Assembly (NCBI GenBank): GCA_011109175.1
Contig: RDEW01000001.1
Span: 1,502,360-1,566,359 of the forward strand
DNA: 64,000 bases
DNA from: Dicyema japonicum
Lineage: Eukaryota > Dicyemida > Rhombozoa > Dicyemidae
Direction of reading: 5' to 3'
Shown: piece after piece, positions 48,640 through 60,179 of the stretch
Layout: every line of letters begins with the position of its first letter
Position numbering within the stretch: the stretch's first letter is position 1
The notes under the pieces: model-generated
What the model saw: the letters and a program-made list of their open reading frames with translations, nothing else
Told to the model about the DNA's origin: nothing
Databases searched by the model: none
Program-made: the position numbers and the translations under genes

Positions 48640-50800
48640 ATATATTTAATCAACAACCTTCCTCGCCTGCCTGTTCGCCAGCCTCCTCAGGCAGGTTCGA
48701 TTCTGGTTGCTGAAACAACTCCGAGAGCGCCTTGTCTAATTGAACCCTCTGCCCATATGGCATCTCAGGGCTCTGCCTCCTATACTCCAGTGTCAGGCTC
48801 TCTAGGGTCTGCTTTAACACAGTGGACTGTAGATAGGCCTGGAGCTTCCTATCTACCCCCAACTACTTCAGATAACCCTTGCGGTACTTTGTTGCAATTC
48901 CTTCCCACGTCATCACTATAGGAATAACGAGGACCTTGCAACCAAGCATCTGGTCCATCTCGTTTGCAAGAAAATCATACATTCTTTTTTTCTCCATCTC
49001 CACAGTCTACAAATAGTCTTGAAAATCTATGATAAGGACTTGGCCAGACTTCTTATCTAGTACCAAAATGTCCGGTTTATTTTGCTTGACTAGCACCGAA
49101 GTACGGATAACATTGTCTAGCTTAATTTGGACCCTGATGTTCTCTACTACAGATTGCATCTTATGAGTCCGCAACTTTCTGGTGTTGCGAATACCATACT
49201 TATTGCATAGTAGAAGATGAAGACTCCTTACTACCTCGTTATGCCTCCACACATAGTCGTGGCAGAGCATGGATCCACATCGAGTGGCTAAATTGATCAA
49301 CCGACATGCTCCTTGACTTACAGTGGGGACATGTATTTGTTGATCGACCCCAAAAAATATTGCGATCTTGCATATACGTGTACAACGCCTCCGATCGAGG
49401 TGAGTTGTCACCGTATTTTAGCCATATTGTCGACGACTTAAGGTCGACATGTGAGTTGTCCAATGCTCTGAAGAAGACCTTATGAAGGCTTTTTAAGTTG
49501 ATCTTTTCCATCAAATTATTATATTGTAATTCGATCAACGCCTTCACATTTACTAGCCCACCATCATCAACACCATACTTAGCAGACAAAAAAGGTCTGA
49601 TAGTGCCTAGGTGGGTTGCCCGTCAAATTTATTATAATAAAAGAAATTAAAAGAAATAATAATTCATTAAATTTAGTTTTGATAAAATATAATTAATTTT
49701 TTACTCCTAAGTCACTTAGAATCTTAAAAATCATAGGGTTCGGAGGACCATGGTAAAATATTCCACTTACCCATAGGACGCGTTAAAATAAAATTTTTAT
49801 AAGATTTAAAAAAGATGACTTTTTTACCTAAAGATGTCGAGGACTTTGGTAAAATGTTCCAATACCCATAGGACCCGTTAAAATAAATTTTTATAAGATT
49901 TAAAAAAGATGACTTTTTTACCTAAAGATGTCGAGGACCTTGGCAAAATCAATTTTTATAAGATTTAAAAAAGATGCCCTTTTTAACTAAAGATGTCATT
50001 TCGTTAAAATCTCGTGATGTTTATTGATGAACTTATCCAAAACCTGAAAAAATTAATTGGAGGCCATTTTGAATGGACACGGTTCTGATGTGTCAAAGGC
50101 ATCATACACTCACTGTCAGAATTTGACTTTAGTTTTCTATAGAATGATCTCCTGTTCAACACAAACTTCCGATTATCAGTTCCATATTGTCGTCTTGAGT
50201 CTGCAATCAACAATTTTTTGTTTAGGATTCGAATCTGATCAGTGATTGTTGTCGAGATCCTTTCAAATTCTCCCCTTTTGGATTTTTGTAATTGTAAAAA
50301 TACAGAATGTCGACCGCTTTCTTATTTTCCTCGTTTTGATAGTAGACAGAATTTTATATTAGTAGATTATTTTCAGCCTTTTGTATTCTTTGCCTCCAGT
50401 TCGATTTGAATGGTTCCTTCACTGTAGTTTGTTGATATGCACAGTGCGCATAATTCCAAATCAGGTGCCTCATTGAGTTATTTCCAATTTTGGGGATTTT
50501 ACTATTAGTCTGATAAGAGGAAACAAGTCTCTTCAATTCATAAACGGACTTCTGCTTTCCAAATTTAGAGTTAAAATAGGCTGAGTGGCTATCCTCCTCT
50601 GGGTACTCGTTTGAGACGGTTTTTGACACAATTTAAAAAAGACGACATCCATTCTCCGGGATTAGAAGAGTCAACAGAGTCGCAGATAGCCTTCAAAGAA
50701 CACAACGTTAAGGTGGTGAGGACCGTTACTGGAATTGACTGAAACGTCAAAATGGCCATGAACAGGCAAATCCACACTTTCTCGGACTCCATTTATTATG
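48640..50800 (-). mobile_element. Second R2-like retrotransposon (group i), RT deleted
   Basis: The minus strand has WLKYGDNSPRSEALYTYMQD and CPHCKSRSMSVDQFSH (49.4-49.3 kb), YVWRHNEVVRSLHLLLCNKY (49.25-49.2 kb), KPDILVLDKKSGQVLIIDFQ (49.07-49.0 kb), and a C-terminus ending QTLESLTLEYRRQ (48.8 kb), homologous to the tail of the element at 45.6 kb. Frames at 50.35-50.79 kb (FKSNWRQRIQKAEN) look like the segment before an RT. The RT itself is missing and an AT-rich tandem repeat lies in its place. Confidence 0.78.
49752..50002. repeat. AT-rich tandem repeat, about 96-bp period, 2.6 copies
   Basis: Copies start at 49752 and 49848, with a partial third from 49942. Shared landmarks are GGTAAAAT, CCCATAGGAC, TTTTTATAAGATTTAAAAAA and AAAGATGTCGAGGA. 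Confidence 0.85.
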
Positions 50801-50997
50801 TATTCTGTGGACACGTCCATGGAATGGCATTTTCAAACTGAGAAAAAAACAACCATCCTTACACCACTAGACAATGCATGTTATATACAAGTCCTAAATA
50901 CGCCCGACATTTCACTATTTTTAAAGCCAAAATAGACAACGTGCAGGAAATCCCATAAAAAATTCTAAATGGCATGAAATTACAACTTTAGCCGATC

Positions 50998-52136
50998 TTA
51001 TGTACTCTCCATAGACTTCAAGGCTCCCTTAAAATCCTTATGTTCCATTTGAATCACAGATCGGTAATATTTCAATGACGTATAATACTCGTGGTAAGTC
51101 GGAAGCATACTTTGTGTCCATTTTTTAAACATTTTTTCAATATTGTCAGTAGATAGTGTATCCATATTCTTTAACTTGAAAATTAACCCAAAAATACACA
51201 TCGGAAAGAAATTGTTCGAATTGTTCACACATCCGTCTGCGTTGTAGTAAATATTCGTCATTCACTTGGGTCTGACACTTACAGCTGCCTGACATATTTA
51301 TAAGAGCACTATGGCACGAAGGACACTTTGTAGCATTGATTTATTCTCAAAGACATCATCTGAACATCGGGGACATTGGCAAGTAAAACAGTAGCCTTTT
51401 AAGGAGGCCTTGTTGCCCACTAGTTTGCCTTGTTGCCCTCAATATATGTGATGCTAATACTCTGGATGTTAGAATAAAGGTTAACCTCCTCCCAAGATAT
51501 AATCAACCGCAATAATTTTCTGTCTAATTCCTCTGTAAGTAACAGTCGCGTTTGGAACACAGGAATGATTAAATTGATAGAGCTAGACTCAGTTAAGAAG
51601 GATACCAACTTTAAATAAAGACCAGCTCCTTGTATTCTTGTACAATCAGATTCCCAAATATGGAGCGTCCGCAATTTACAGTAAATTTCAATTTCGCTTG
51701 ATGGATGGACTCTTAATGATCTTGAAGTATTTCAAGTCAGATTTAAGACAAGGAATGATTTGTTGATATAAAGCCTCATAATCTGAATAAATTATAATGA
51801 AATAAGCAAACTTGATGGTAAATCACTGAATGATCTTCCTTGTGGGTCACTTTTTCGGTTCAAATCCCCAATTTGTGCTTTAGGTGAATGTTCTGAATAC
51901 CTTAACTAAAAGTCGGAAGAATAAGCGTGTGTTATCCAACGGAATTCCGTTTTGAACGAGTTTCTTGCATTCAAATTTGTGGATTTGCCATTTTTTCTAA
52001 GCTTACATGTTAATACAACTTGGTAAGATATACTGCAGTATTTCACAATTTTGACACATTTGAGATTTGATTCCGTGAAACACCACGAACATTTTTTATT
52101 TACCAAGTCTTGGCTTAATACATGGACAAACGGGAG
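50998..52136 (-). CDS. SET and MYND domain protein (SMYD-type lysine methyltransferase)
   Basis: Likely SAM-dependent protein-lysine methyltransferase. Introns at 51997-52019 (23), 51583-51605 (23), 51486-51507 (22), 51326-51354 (29) and 51175-51199 (25 nt) join: a MYND-like finger (KKCSWCF...KYCSISYQ / KKWQIHKFEC), the SET core GAGLYLKLLYQFNHSCVPNA and SISITYIE, the post-SET cysteines YCFTCQCPRC plus CPSC and CKC, then a helical C-terminus ending GALKSMEST. The NHSC motif and SITYIE tyrosine mark the active site. The MYND finger lacks two of its usual cysteines. The stretch 51.7-51.9 kb and the 5' end (before PFVHVLSQ) were not resolved, so the start is only approximate. Confidence 0.8.
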
Positions 52137-52247
52137 AGATTAAGAAATTTCATGTAACGTTAACCGATTGAGAAATTTCATGTTTAATACGGTTTATTTA
52201 AAATTATTATTAAATTTTATTTACTAAATATTTTTTTACTAAAAATT

Positions 52248-52454
52248 TTATTTACTAAGTCCCCAAATTTCCTGGAAAAGCTTAGGAGAGTCGTCTGCGA
52301 CTTTGTCCTCCTCGAATAAAGATAGATTTTCAGCCGATGGAAGTGATTCAAGCGAACTTTTGGGAAACTGATTCGAAAACCGCAAGCGATCATGAAAAGT
52401 CACTTGTGGACCAGAGTCATTCCAACAGGCACGTGGCTTGTTTAAGGTTTTCAT
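52248..52454 (-). CDS. Hypothetical protein or terminal exon
   Basis: A 68-residue acidic, serine-rich frame (MKTLNKPRACWNDSG start, FQEIWGLSK end). The frame continues upstream to an AG (CATAG), so it may be the last exon of a gene whose earlier exons I could not place. No family is recognised. Confidence 0.25.
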   Translation of the reverse strand: MKTLNKPRACWNDSGPQVTFHDRLRFSNQFPKSSLESLPSAENLSLFEEDKVADDSPKLFQEIWGLSK

Positions 52455-52679
52455 GATGGAGTCGTGAACTTGCTATGGTATCGTGCTAGTTTTTTGAGTC
52501 CCTTCGGACTTTTCAGATGATCTTCTTGTACGATTGATAGGGACTTTGCTAGAGATGACTTTTAAACAAGCAAGCCAAGTGGTTGCAGAAGAAATCATTA
52601 CCACTTAGGTAGTATGTGGTGGTCCTTGCTCGTGAGGAGGCTATTCCTCGTATTTTTAAACAGAGTAAACTAACACAGT

Positions 52680-53170
52680 ACTCAGTCATGTGGCAGTGAT
52701 GGGGTCCACAGTGCGTTGACAGATGCCATCACTAGGCTTTCGAACTGGAAAACCCTGGCAGTTGATAAAGTGTTTAATTTCTTTATCGAAAGTGTCATCC
52801 CCTTCATGAATCATTGACTAATCCTCGTATTATTCCCCAAATGCTGTGCGGTGAGATCACGTACCTGATTATTAAAGTAGACAACCCGAAATAGCCTAGT
52901 AAGTATAGGTCGATTACACATGTATGCCAATACTACAATTGGTGGCGAAGGAGGTCAGAAATATATTCTAGATCCTGTCTGCTAATCAAATGGTAATATA
53001 CAAGGGATCAAATGAACGAGCACTTATGAAAAAGCGTCTTATCTACCAACATGGCATTGAGTTGAAGGCTACTTGGGTGGATGTGAAAAAAGCTTTTTAT
53101 TCAGTTGATCGAGAGTACCTGAAGAGTGCATGATGAAGCTTAAGTGCCTGTCTAGTTTATAGACTTAGTA
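52680..53170 (+). mobile_element. R2-like RT fragment (group i)
   Basis: The plus strand in shifting frames gives VDKVFNFFIESV, GEITYLIIKVDNPK and WVDVKKAFYSVDREYLKS, the conserved order of R2-type RT blocks up to the first catalytic Asp (WVDVKKAF). Nothing follows, so it is 3'-truncated. Confidence 0.75.
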
Positions 53171-53539
53171 AAAGTAATGTTATGGATAAGTGGAGAATCA
53201 AAGATGCACTATAATAAAAAGGGTGGACCTACTTCTCCACCTCTCTTCTAAAGTGGAAGCCTGTAGTGGACTATTGGAGGATGGACACAATTTCGCTCCG
53301 TGGCTACGAGTTCTGGAATCGACCTCAGCCTCTCAGACAACATTATCTGGGTCATTGTGCTTGAGTGAGGGTTCTGCTGGAACACGTCAGGATCAAGGTA
53401 CATCACTAATAAATTTTTGTTTAAAAACCGCCATTTTTAATTAAATTTTTTTAGGGTCCTCATCAAGGACGGTCGGTAGGGTTGTCCTCGGTAGATCACG
53501 GAAATTTATTTATAAACCCAAGACCACCAAGAAAGAAAG

Positions 53540-54090
53540 AATTACCTCGCTAAATTAAGTGATCCCAGCCTCCAAAATCTCTCGAATTCTCTTCGAATGC
53601 TCCGCCAGTGAACCAACAACGTTCCTGAAGTGTCTTCTTTTATTTCTGCAGAGGAATTCTATCGGAGTGCACTTTTTTAATGTCGATCTGAATTCCTCCT
53701 CATGAACCAACCTCTCTCTGAATGGGTTTCCTAGCTTTGAACATACGTAGGAAGCCCTGGCCATTTCTCACCGTCGCCTCCTCTGAAAAGAGACTGGGTG
53801 GGGATAGATGTGGACTTTGATTAAATATGCCTCATGATCTTCTGTCTGAGAGAGTTCATACGCTCCACCCTCGTAGAAGGAATAGCGAATCTCCAAGCAG
53901 AACAGGCATATTCAATCGTCGGCACAATAACTTGGAGATATACTTTGCTGATATAAGCAGTAGGAGGGAATGGGCTCTTCTTTATGATGGCTTTTAAGAC
54001 GTTCCATTTTCGAAGACTCTTGGTTAATACTTCCTCAGTGTGACCACAGAAATGCTGAGCGTTCAGAACAAAGTAGTCCTCCATGGCCAT
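53540..54090 (-). mobile_element. LINE 3' end (group iii)
   Basis: The minus strand encodes GHTEEVLTKSLRKWNVLKAI and VPTIEYACSAW, the region after the RT of jockey/ingi-like elements (compare VEPTIGYACAAWG in the 61.7-kb element). It ends with a tail rich in TAAATAAA at about 53510. Confidence 0.8.
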
Positions 54091-54471
54091 AATAAAATGT
54101 AAGTGGATATTTTTAAAAGAAATTAAAAATATTAAAATAATATTTTAAACATTGAAAATATTATTTCAAAGAAATTGTCCGGGTTGATAAAAAACTCTAA
54201 GGTGACACTGCAAATAATAAACTTCACATAGACCTGACAATATTAACCGCCAATACGCTATGACATACAAGCTAATATGATTCTAAGTTTTTAATGATAA
54301 TAATTTTATCATTAATTAGCTTGGAATTTATAGAATATATTAAAGAGATATTTTGGTATTTTTACGTGAAAAAATAAATGGTTATTACGGATAAAAATAT
54401 TTTTATGGTGTCTATCCTAAGAAAGATAAATTTGCATATTTACGACGTATCAGGAATAAATTAACTATTCC

Positions 54472-56802
54472 ATGTTGTTGATCTTTTTTCTGATATTTCT
54501 GAGTTTAGCATTTATTTTGTAAATTATAGACTCCTCTGACCCGACTGTGGATACAATTCCGATTCAGGATTCCCCCGAAGATTTCTTGTCGGAGATTGAA
54601 ATGCCTGAAGGAAATCAGGACTTTGGCACAGACGTCAATCAAATGATGAAGATCTTGATCAACTCAATATACCAATCTAGAGACGTATAATTCGGATATA
54701 TTTCCAGGTTTTTTCCCGGGAGATCATATCTAATGGTTCGGATGCCCTCGAGAAGATTAGACGTGCCTCCTTAACCAACAGTTCAGTCTTAGATACGAAT
54801 CCTGTGCTTAAACTAAGCATCAAGGCTTCTCACGTTGACTAAAATTAGGCCGATCGAGCGAAAGGTACCCTACTTTTTGAAGACACTGGAATTGGAATGA
54901 CGAAGGATGAGCTCATCAATAATCTCGGGACTATTGCCAACTCTGCCACTGGGAGGTTGCTAGAACAGCTTACCAAATCTGTCGAGGACGATGAGGGCGA
55001 TTTGATTGGGAAATTTGGTGTGGGATTTTATTCCGCTTTTCTCGGTTTTCCGTTACCTTAACATAATTTAGTTGCCGAAAAGGTGGTGGTCATTTCAAAG
55101 TCCAACAACGACGACCAGTATATTTGGTCTTCAAACTCTTCTAACTTCAATGTAATGAAGGACCCTCGTGGGAACACTTTGGGGAGAGGAACGCAAGTAA
55201 TCCTTTACATGAAGGAAGAATCAAAGCATTTTTGACCACTCAAAAGCTGAGGGAACTGATCGAAAAGTATAGTCAGTTTATAAGCTTCCCCATTTACTTG
55301 TGGGAGGAAGAGAAGGTTGTCTCGTATGTTTCAACCCAAGGACGAGTCATCAAAGCAGATGATTGTTTCGTAGAATTATGCAAACCCTATGAAACCCCTC
55401 TGGACCTTAAAGTTCCCAAATGTATAACAATCAAGTCTCTCTGAAGTTTCATATTTCCAGTATATAGATTTATACCAAACTCTCACCAAGGACAATGAAA
55501 GACCGATTCGGCACATGCACATCAACTGGAAGGGGAGATTTTGTTTTCTGCTCTGGTATATGTCCCATCCACCGTATTTATCAATTCTGAACAAACTAAG
55601 GGAGAAAAACTGAACCATTTTCGGGTTTCATTAATTTATAATTTCTTTAGCTTTATACACGAAGAGTCTTCATCACGGATTCCTTTGGACAAAATGATTT
55701 TATGCCACATATTTGAAATTTCTGATAATCATTGTCAACTCGGAAGATTTCCCATTGAGTGTCTCCAGAGAACAGCTTCAGGAAAGCAAATTACTTAAAC
55801 TTATCAAACGAAAGCTCAGAAAGAAGATTCTCGATTTGTTGGATCATCAAAGAAAGACGATTAGAAGAAGATTTGGGAGGCTTTCTCGTCCGAAATCAAA
55901 CTTGCAATAGCCGAGGATGAACCCAATAGGAAGCGACTGGCTGAAATCATTCGATCCCGAGTTCTCTGGACCAAATGAACTCACAACCCTTAAGAAATTA
56001 CCACACTCGCATGCAGCCTGGGCAGAAGGGGTATATTATTTTGGTGGACAAAGCAGGACTGAGGTAACAGAATCTCCGTTTATTGAACTTTTTATTAAAA
56101 GGAGGAATCGAAGTGTTGTATATTTTTGAATCCGTTGATGAGCACCTATTAAAGGACATTGAGACTTATAAAGGGATTCTTGTAGAAAATGTGGCTATTG
56201 GTAATCTCGATAACCTGTTCGACCACGATGAGCTCAAGGCAGAACTAGAGATTCATGAGAAAAATTATAAAGAATTCATGAAAGAGGCCATGCAGGTTCT
56301 AGAAGTGGCGTCAGTAATATGACTATATCGACGCGTCTTGTCACGTCTTCCTGTCTCGTCAAAGGAAGTCTGTTTGGAAATGACCGGAAATATGATGAGA
56401 TATGTAAATTCCCGTTACTCGGATCAAAACGAAAAGGCCCAGAGAAGAGTATAGCAAATGATGTTAGTCTAGTTTATTTCAAGAAGATGAAGAAGATATT
56501 TGAGATCAACCCATACCACCCGATCGTCAAGGAGCTAAGAAACAGCTAGAAGTAGACTTAAATGCTCAATTAACAGGAAAGCGGTGGGTCGACTCCCGAA
56601 TGGCAGGAAAACGTTCGTTTTTCTACCAGCTTTGTGAAATTAGATCTCAATTTGAGCCGAAAGACATTGCAAAATTTGCAGGTCGCGCTGAGAATTCATG
56701 CGGGCTGCATTTGGAATTCCAGCCGTTGATGAACAAATTGAAACGATCGATGACAATGTCATCAGTCAGGGACTGACTGATGAGCCTGAAATTAAATTCT
56801 GA
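54472..56802 (+). pseudogene. HSP90B1: Endoplasmin / GRP94 (ER HSP90), frameshifted
   Basis: ER-lumen HSP90 chaperone. A short hydrophobic leader (MLLIFFLIFL) is followed, after a 27-nt intron (54503-54529), by the N-terminal ATPase domain: [46 protein letters not shown]. Then come the middle domain (YSQFISFPIYLW, LYTRRVFITD, SVSREQLQ, KIWEAF) and the C-terminal domain (FEINPYHPIVKEL). Introns at 54685-54707 (23), 54834-54848 (15), 55045-55071 (27) and 55625-55650 (26) fit. At least seven one-base shifts interrupt the frame, mostly in G or T runs (about 55226, 55527, 55700, 55870, 56030, 56095, 56380, 56700). The current end is EPEIKF, not KDEL. Probably a recent pseudogene or an unpolished region. 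Confidence 0.82.
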
Positions 56803-57004
56803 GTTATAACGGATTAATGGGTTCTTTATTTAATAAATGTTTGGATTATTTAAATATTTCCGTAAAACTTAAGGGTTTCCTGAAACTTTATATTACAGTC
56901 CCCGTGTAAACTTTAATGAATTATCAATAAAGTCAGTGCTCCAAAACCTCACATCGGGGGACTATGATTTCAATCACAGTTTATAGAGACGTGGTATAGA
57001 ATAC

Positions 57005-57031
57005 CTATTTATTTACCACCGTCCTTTGAGT
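57005..57031 (-). repeat. Dispersed retroelement tail
   Basis: TTTATTTACCACCGTCCTTT; same motif as at 391 and 24605. Confidence 0.5.
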
Positions 57032-57211
57032 AAGAACAAGAATATACCACCCTTGCATACTCTACCGTCGGTTTTAGAAGTTTATTTAACAAGATGACAG
57101 CGCATTCTCATGACGGCCTGGACTTTAAGAGAGGTTTGATTAAGAAACAAAAATTGGCCGCGTGGAGTAAGTCCAATGCCTTTTTTCCTTTTATGGGGAT
57201 AACAGGAATTA

Positions 57212-57582
57212 CTTGGGAAGGTTTTGGGAAGGTTTGGGAAGGAAACCCAGGCATCAAGGAAAACCCGGGCATCTGGAAGGGTTTTGGGAAGGTTTGGGAA
57301 GGAAACCCAGGCATCAAGGAAAACCCGGGTATCTGGGAAGGGTTTTGGAAGGTTTGGGAAGGAAACCCAGGCATCAAGGAAAACCCGGGTATCTGGGAAG
57401 GGTTTTGAGAAGGTTTGGGAAGGAAACCCAGGCATCAAGGAAAACCCGGGTATCTGGGAAGGGTTTTGAGAAGGTTTGGGAAGGAAACCCAGGCATCAAG
57501 GAAAACCCGGGTATCTGGGAAGGTTTTGAGAAGGTTTGGGAAGGAAACCCAGGCATCAAGAAAACCCGGGTATCTGGAAGGT
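57212..57582. repeat. Minisatellite, 60-61 bp x 6
   Basis: Six near-identical units whose GGAAACCCAGGCATCAAG segment starts at about 57241, 57301, 57361, 57422, 57483 and 57543. Each unit contains GGGTTT...AAACCC and CCCAG...CTGGG arms that could fold into hairpins. The period is a multiple of three in most units, so frames stay open on both strands. I treat these as by-products rather than genes. Confidence 0.97.
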
Positions 57583-58869
57583 AACTATAGAGAAATTTCA
57601 CAACATCTCAGATCTGAACTCAGACCAAACCGAGCGAGATATTTCCCGCACGAACCACGCGACCAATTATATTCTAATAAAATTCATATATTTTGATGAT
57701 TTTCTATTCAACTTTTAAGAGATAATTTTTAACATTCAATGAAATTTTTCTAAATGTAGAAGCATAGTAATTTTCCACAAACCTCCACTTGTACAAGACA
57801 CACACTTTATTTAAAAAAAAGACAAATGACAATTATGTTAATAAATTATATTTATGTTAATTATTGTGACATGTTAAGGACAAGTTTAGGCTGAGAAAGA
57901 GGCGGAAAAATCGATTTTCATAAGATTGCCCTAGGATCAAGATTGTCCTAGACAAAAGACTCGACGAGAAGCTAGATGAAGATGAAAATTTGCTAGTAAT
58001 GTCGATAAAAGATGCAGCCTAAAAAAGGATGAAAAACTTCCTAAAAAGAGATGCCATCATTGACTCGTATGTTGCAGCACAGAATAATCGATAATTATCT
58101 TCGTATCTCAGGCCCTTCTTGATTAATGTGAGGATGACTCTCCACCCAATTTCCTAATACAATCAGCTCGTATTATGTCAAATTCAGGAAAAGTGTTTTT
58201 ATTCTTCAATGAGTATTATCTTGAATTTTGAAATAAGTGCTTGAGGTACACAATTTCCTCTTTAATCCCTTTCACATTCAATAACAGAGCTCAGAGCTCA
58301 GATCTTTGCGTATCGAGAAACCTTAATCAGAAAAACCCTGAGAAACCCTGATCAGATATTCGTCGTCCGGGAGCGAAATTTTCCCCGTGAAAGAGAGCTA
58401 ATGGTCCTTTTCGCAATGCATTACATGCACCCTGAACGCCTGAAGAACTTTATAAACTGGTGGACCACATGAGGACACGTTGCAATTAGCCATAAAATGT
58501 TACTTTGAGGAAGGGTCATGCGGATATGTGATATTTGGAAAAGATGCGATTTTTTCCTCCATGGGAACTGAATCATTGAGAATTATATAAAATGTTAACT
58601 TTAATTATATAATGGGAATTTCACAATTTTTGGGATAAAAATTTACTTTAATAAAAAACTGATTGAATTTAATTTGAATTCTCAGCATTTTAATGAAATG
58701 TTAGTGACTAGAGACAAAGAGCAGAACCTAGAGGTAAAAAATATTAAATGTTATTCTATGGATCAAACTGATGAGCAAATGTGACCGGTCTCGAGACTTA
58801 AGGATATCATCTACTAACACAATTTTGTTACTACGTCAAATTAATGTCTTCCAAGCAACATAAAAATGA
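57583..58869. other. No supported gene
   Basis: No recognisable frames, repeats or RNA genes. Confidence 0.35.
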
Positions 58870-59440
58870 GGCCTGGCTTGAGTCTACCATGCTCGTCTCT
58901 CGGAACAGCCCTTGGCGTGAACTGCCTGAGGATCGAGTGGCACTGCGACTCGGATTGGATTTATTTCAGTGACATAGCTGTCGTTGTGAATGGAAGTCAA
59001 CATCAAAGGCATACATCTTCTGTCTTGCCGTGCCCCACGACACGCAGCTCTCAATGACGTTGGCCCGCAATGCCCCAGGGTTTCTGGCTTTACTGGAACC
59101 CTCTGGTTCGAGCTGAGGCGGTGGGAAGAAGTCAGATGAGATATCATTATTTCAATACTCCCATGGTAAATCACTCGTTTGGGACGGCACATGTGTGGAC
59201 ACTTTTTCTGAGGCCAGGTCGCTGACGGCAACACACTCAAAAGGAGAAGCGGCAACAAGGCGGATTACGGGAAAATCCGGAAGTACGAACCTGTCTGCCT
59301 ATTGCAATGGTGACTTCCGGGGATATGGAGAGATGAAGAACGCCTTTCTCTCTAATATCGGACGAAGGATCGCTTCAAAAAAGGTGAACCCGCAAAGGAC
59401 TTTAGCTAAGACAGAAGCTTGAATGGCAGAGGGAATGTTC
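58870..59440 (+). mobile_element. Group-ii retrotransposon endonuclease fragment
   Basis: HGKSLVWDGTCVDTFSEARS at about 59.18 kb matches the GKPLVWD endonuclease signature. The downstream GEAATRRITGKSG fits the helix that follows it in the family. Stops break the frame upstream. Confidence 0.7.
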
Positions 59441-60179
59441 ACACACAAATCCCGTCCTCTTAGTTAAAGGACATTAGTTGTTTTAATTTATTGTGTTTTA
59501 TTAATTATAATGAAATTTAATTTTATGTAAATGAGTGTGAATTTAAATCTCAATGCTAATCTGATCTTTGATGCCTTATGGCTAAAGATAAATCTCACAA
59601 ATAAAACTATTTCGAAAATTTTAAAGAACAAAAACCGAAAATACAACAAATTCTACTAATCCCATTATCTGTGTCCGAGAAATCCCCCATGGCTCGTTCG
59701 TGCATATCCTTGAGGTCGACAAGTCTGTTTAAAGTTTGACTTTGTAGAAATCCAATATAATTGGAAACTATCTTCCAAAATATTCAATACTTCTTATAAC
59801 GGTCATCCTCACGTGCTGGAAATATATTATCCAAATTTCAAGAACAGGATACAGAGATGTTAACTATCTATTGTTTTTTGTATATCTTTATCAATTTTTA
59901 GTATATTTGTTAAGGACTAGTGAGAAACCTTGTCTTGAGCTTTCTTGGTAAAGAACTTAGTTATGAGCAGTCAATCTTACTATTTCATACAGACAACTTC
60001 CTTTATTTATTTCATTTAAAAAAAATAAAATTATTAAATAAAAACATATTCTAAATTTGAAAGCATTCAAATATAAAATTGTTTTTTTTCTCCATCTGAC
60101 TTGGACTTAAGATTTTCCAGACTCACAAGTGCCGTTGTGATGATGACGTCGACTGTTATGGACATTATGTCCTCTCTTG
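59441..60179. other. AT-rich spacer
   Basis: AT-rich with no recognised content. Confidence 0.4.

Noticed and set aside
54472-56802. Programmed -1 frameshifting as the main explanation for GRP94
   Set aside because: At least two of the shifts go the other way and some are not at slippery runs. Seven programmed events in one chaperone are implausible.
57094-57601. Long overlapping ORFs on both strands with a 20-residue repeated motif
   Set aside because: All are translations of the 60-bp minisatellite. The period keeps several frames open at once, and no start, intron or flanking domain supports a protein.
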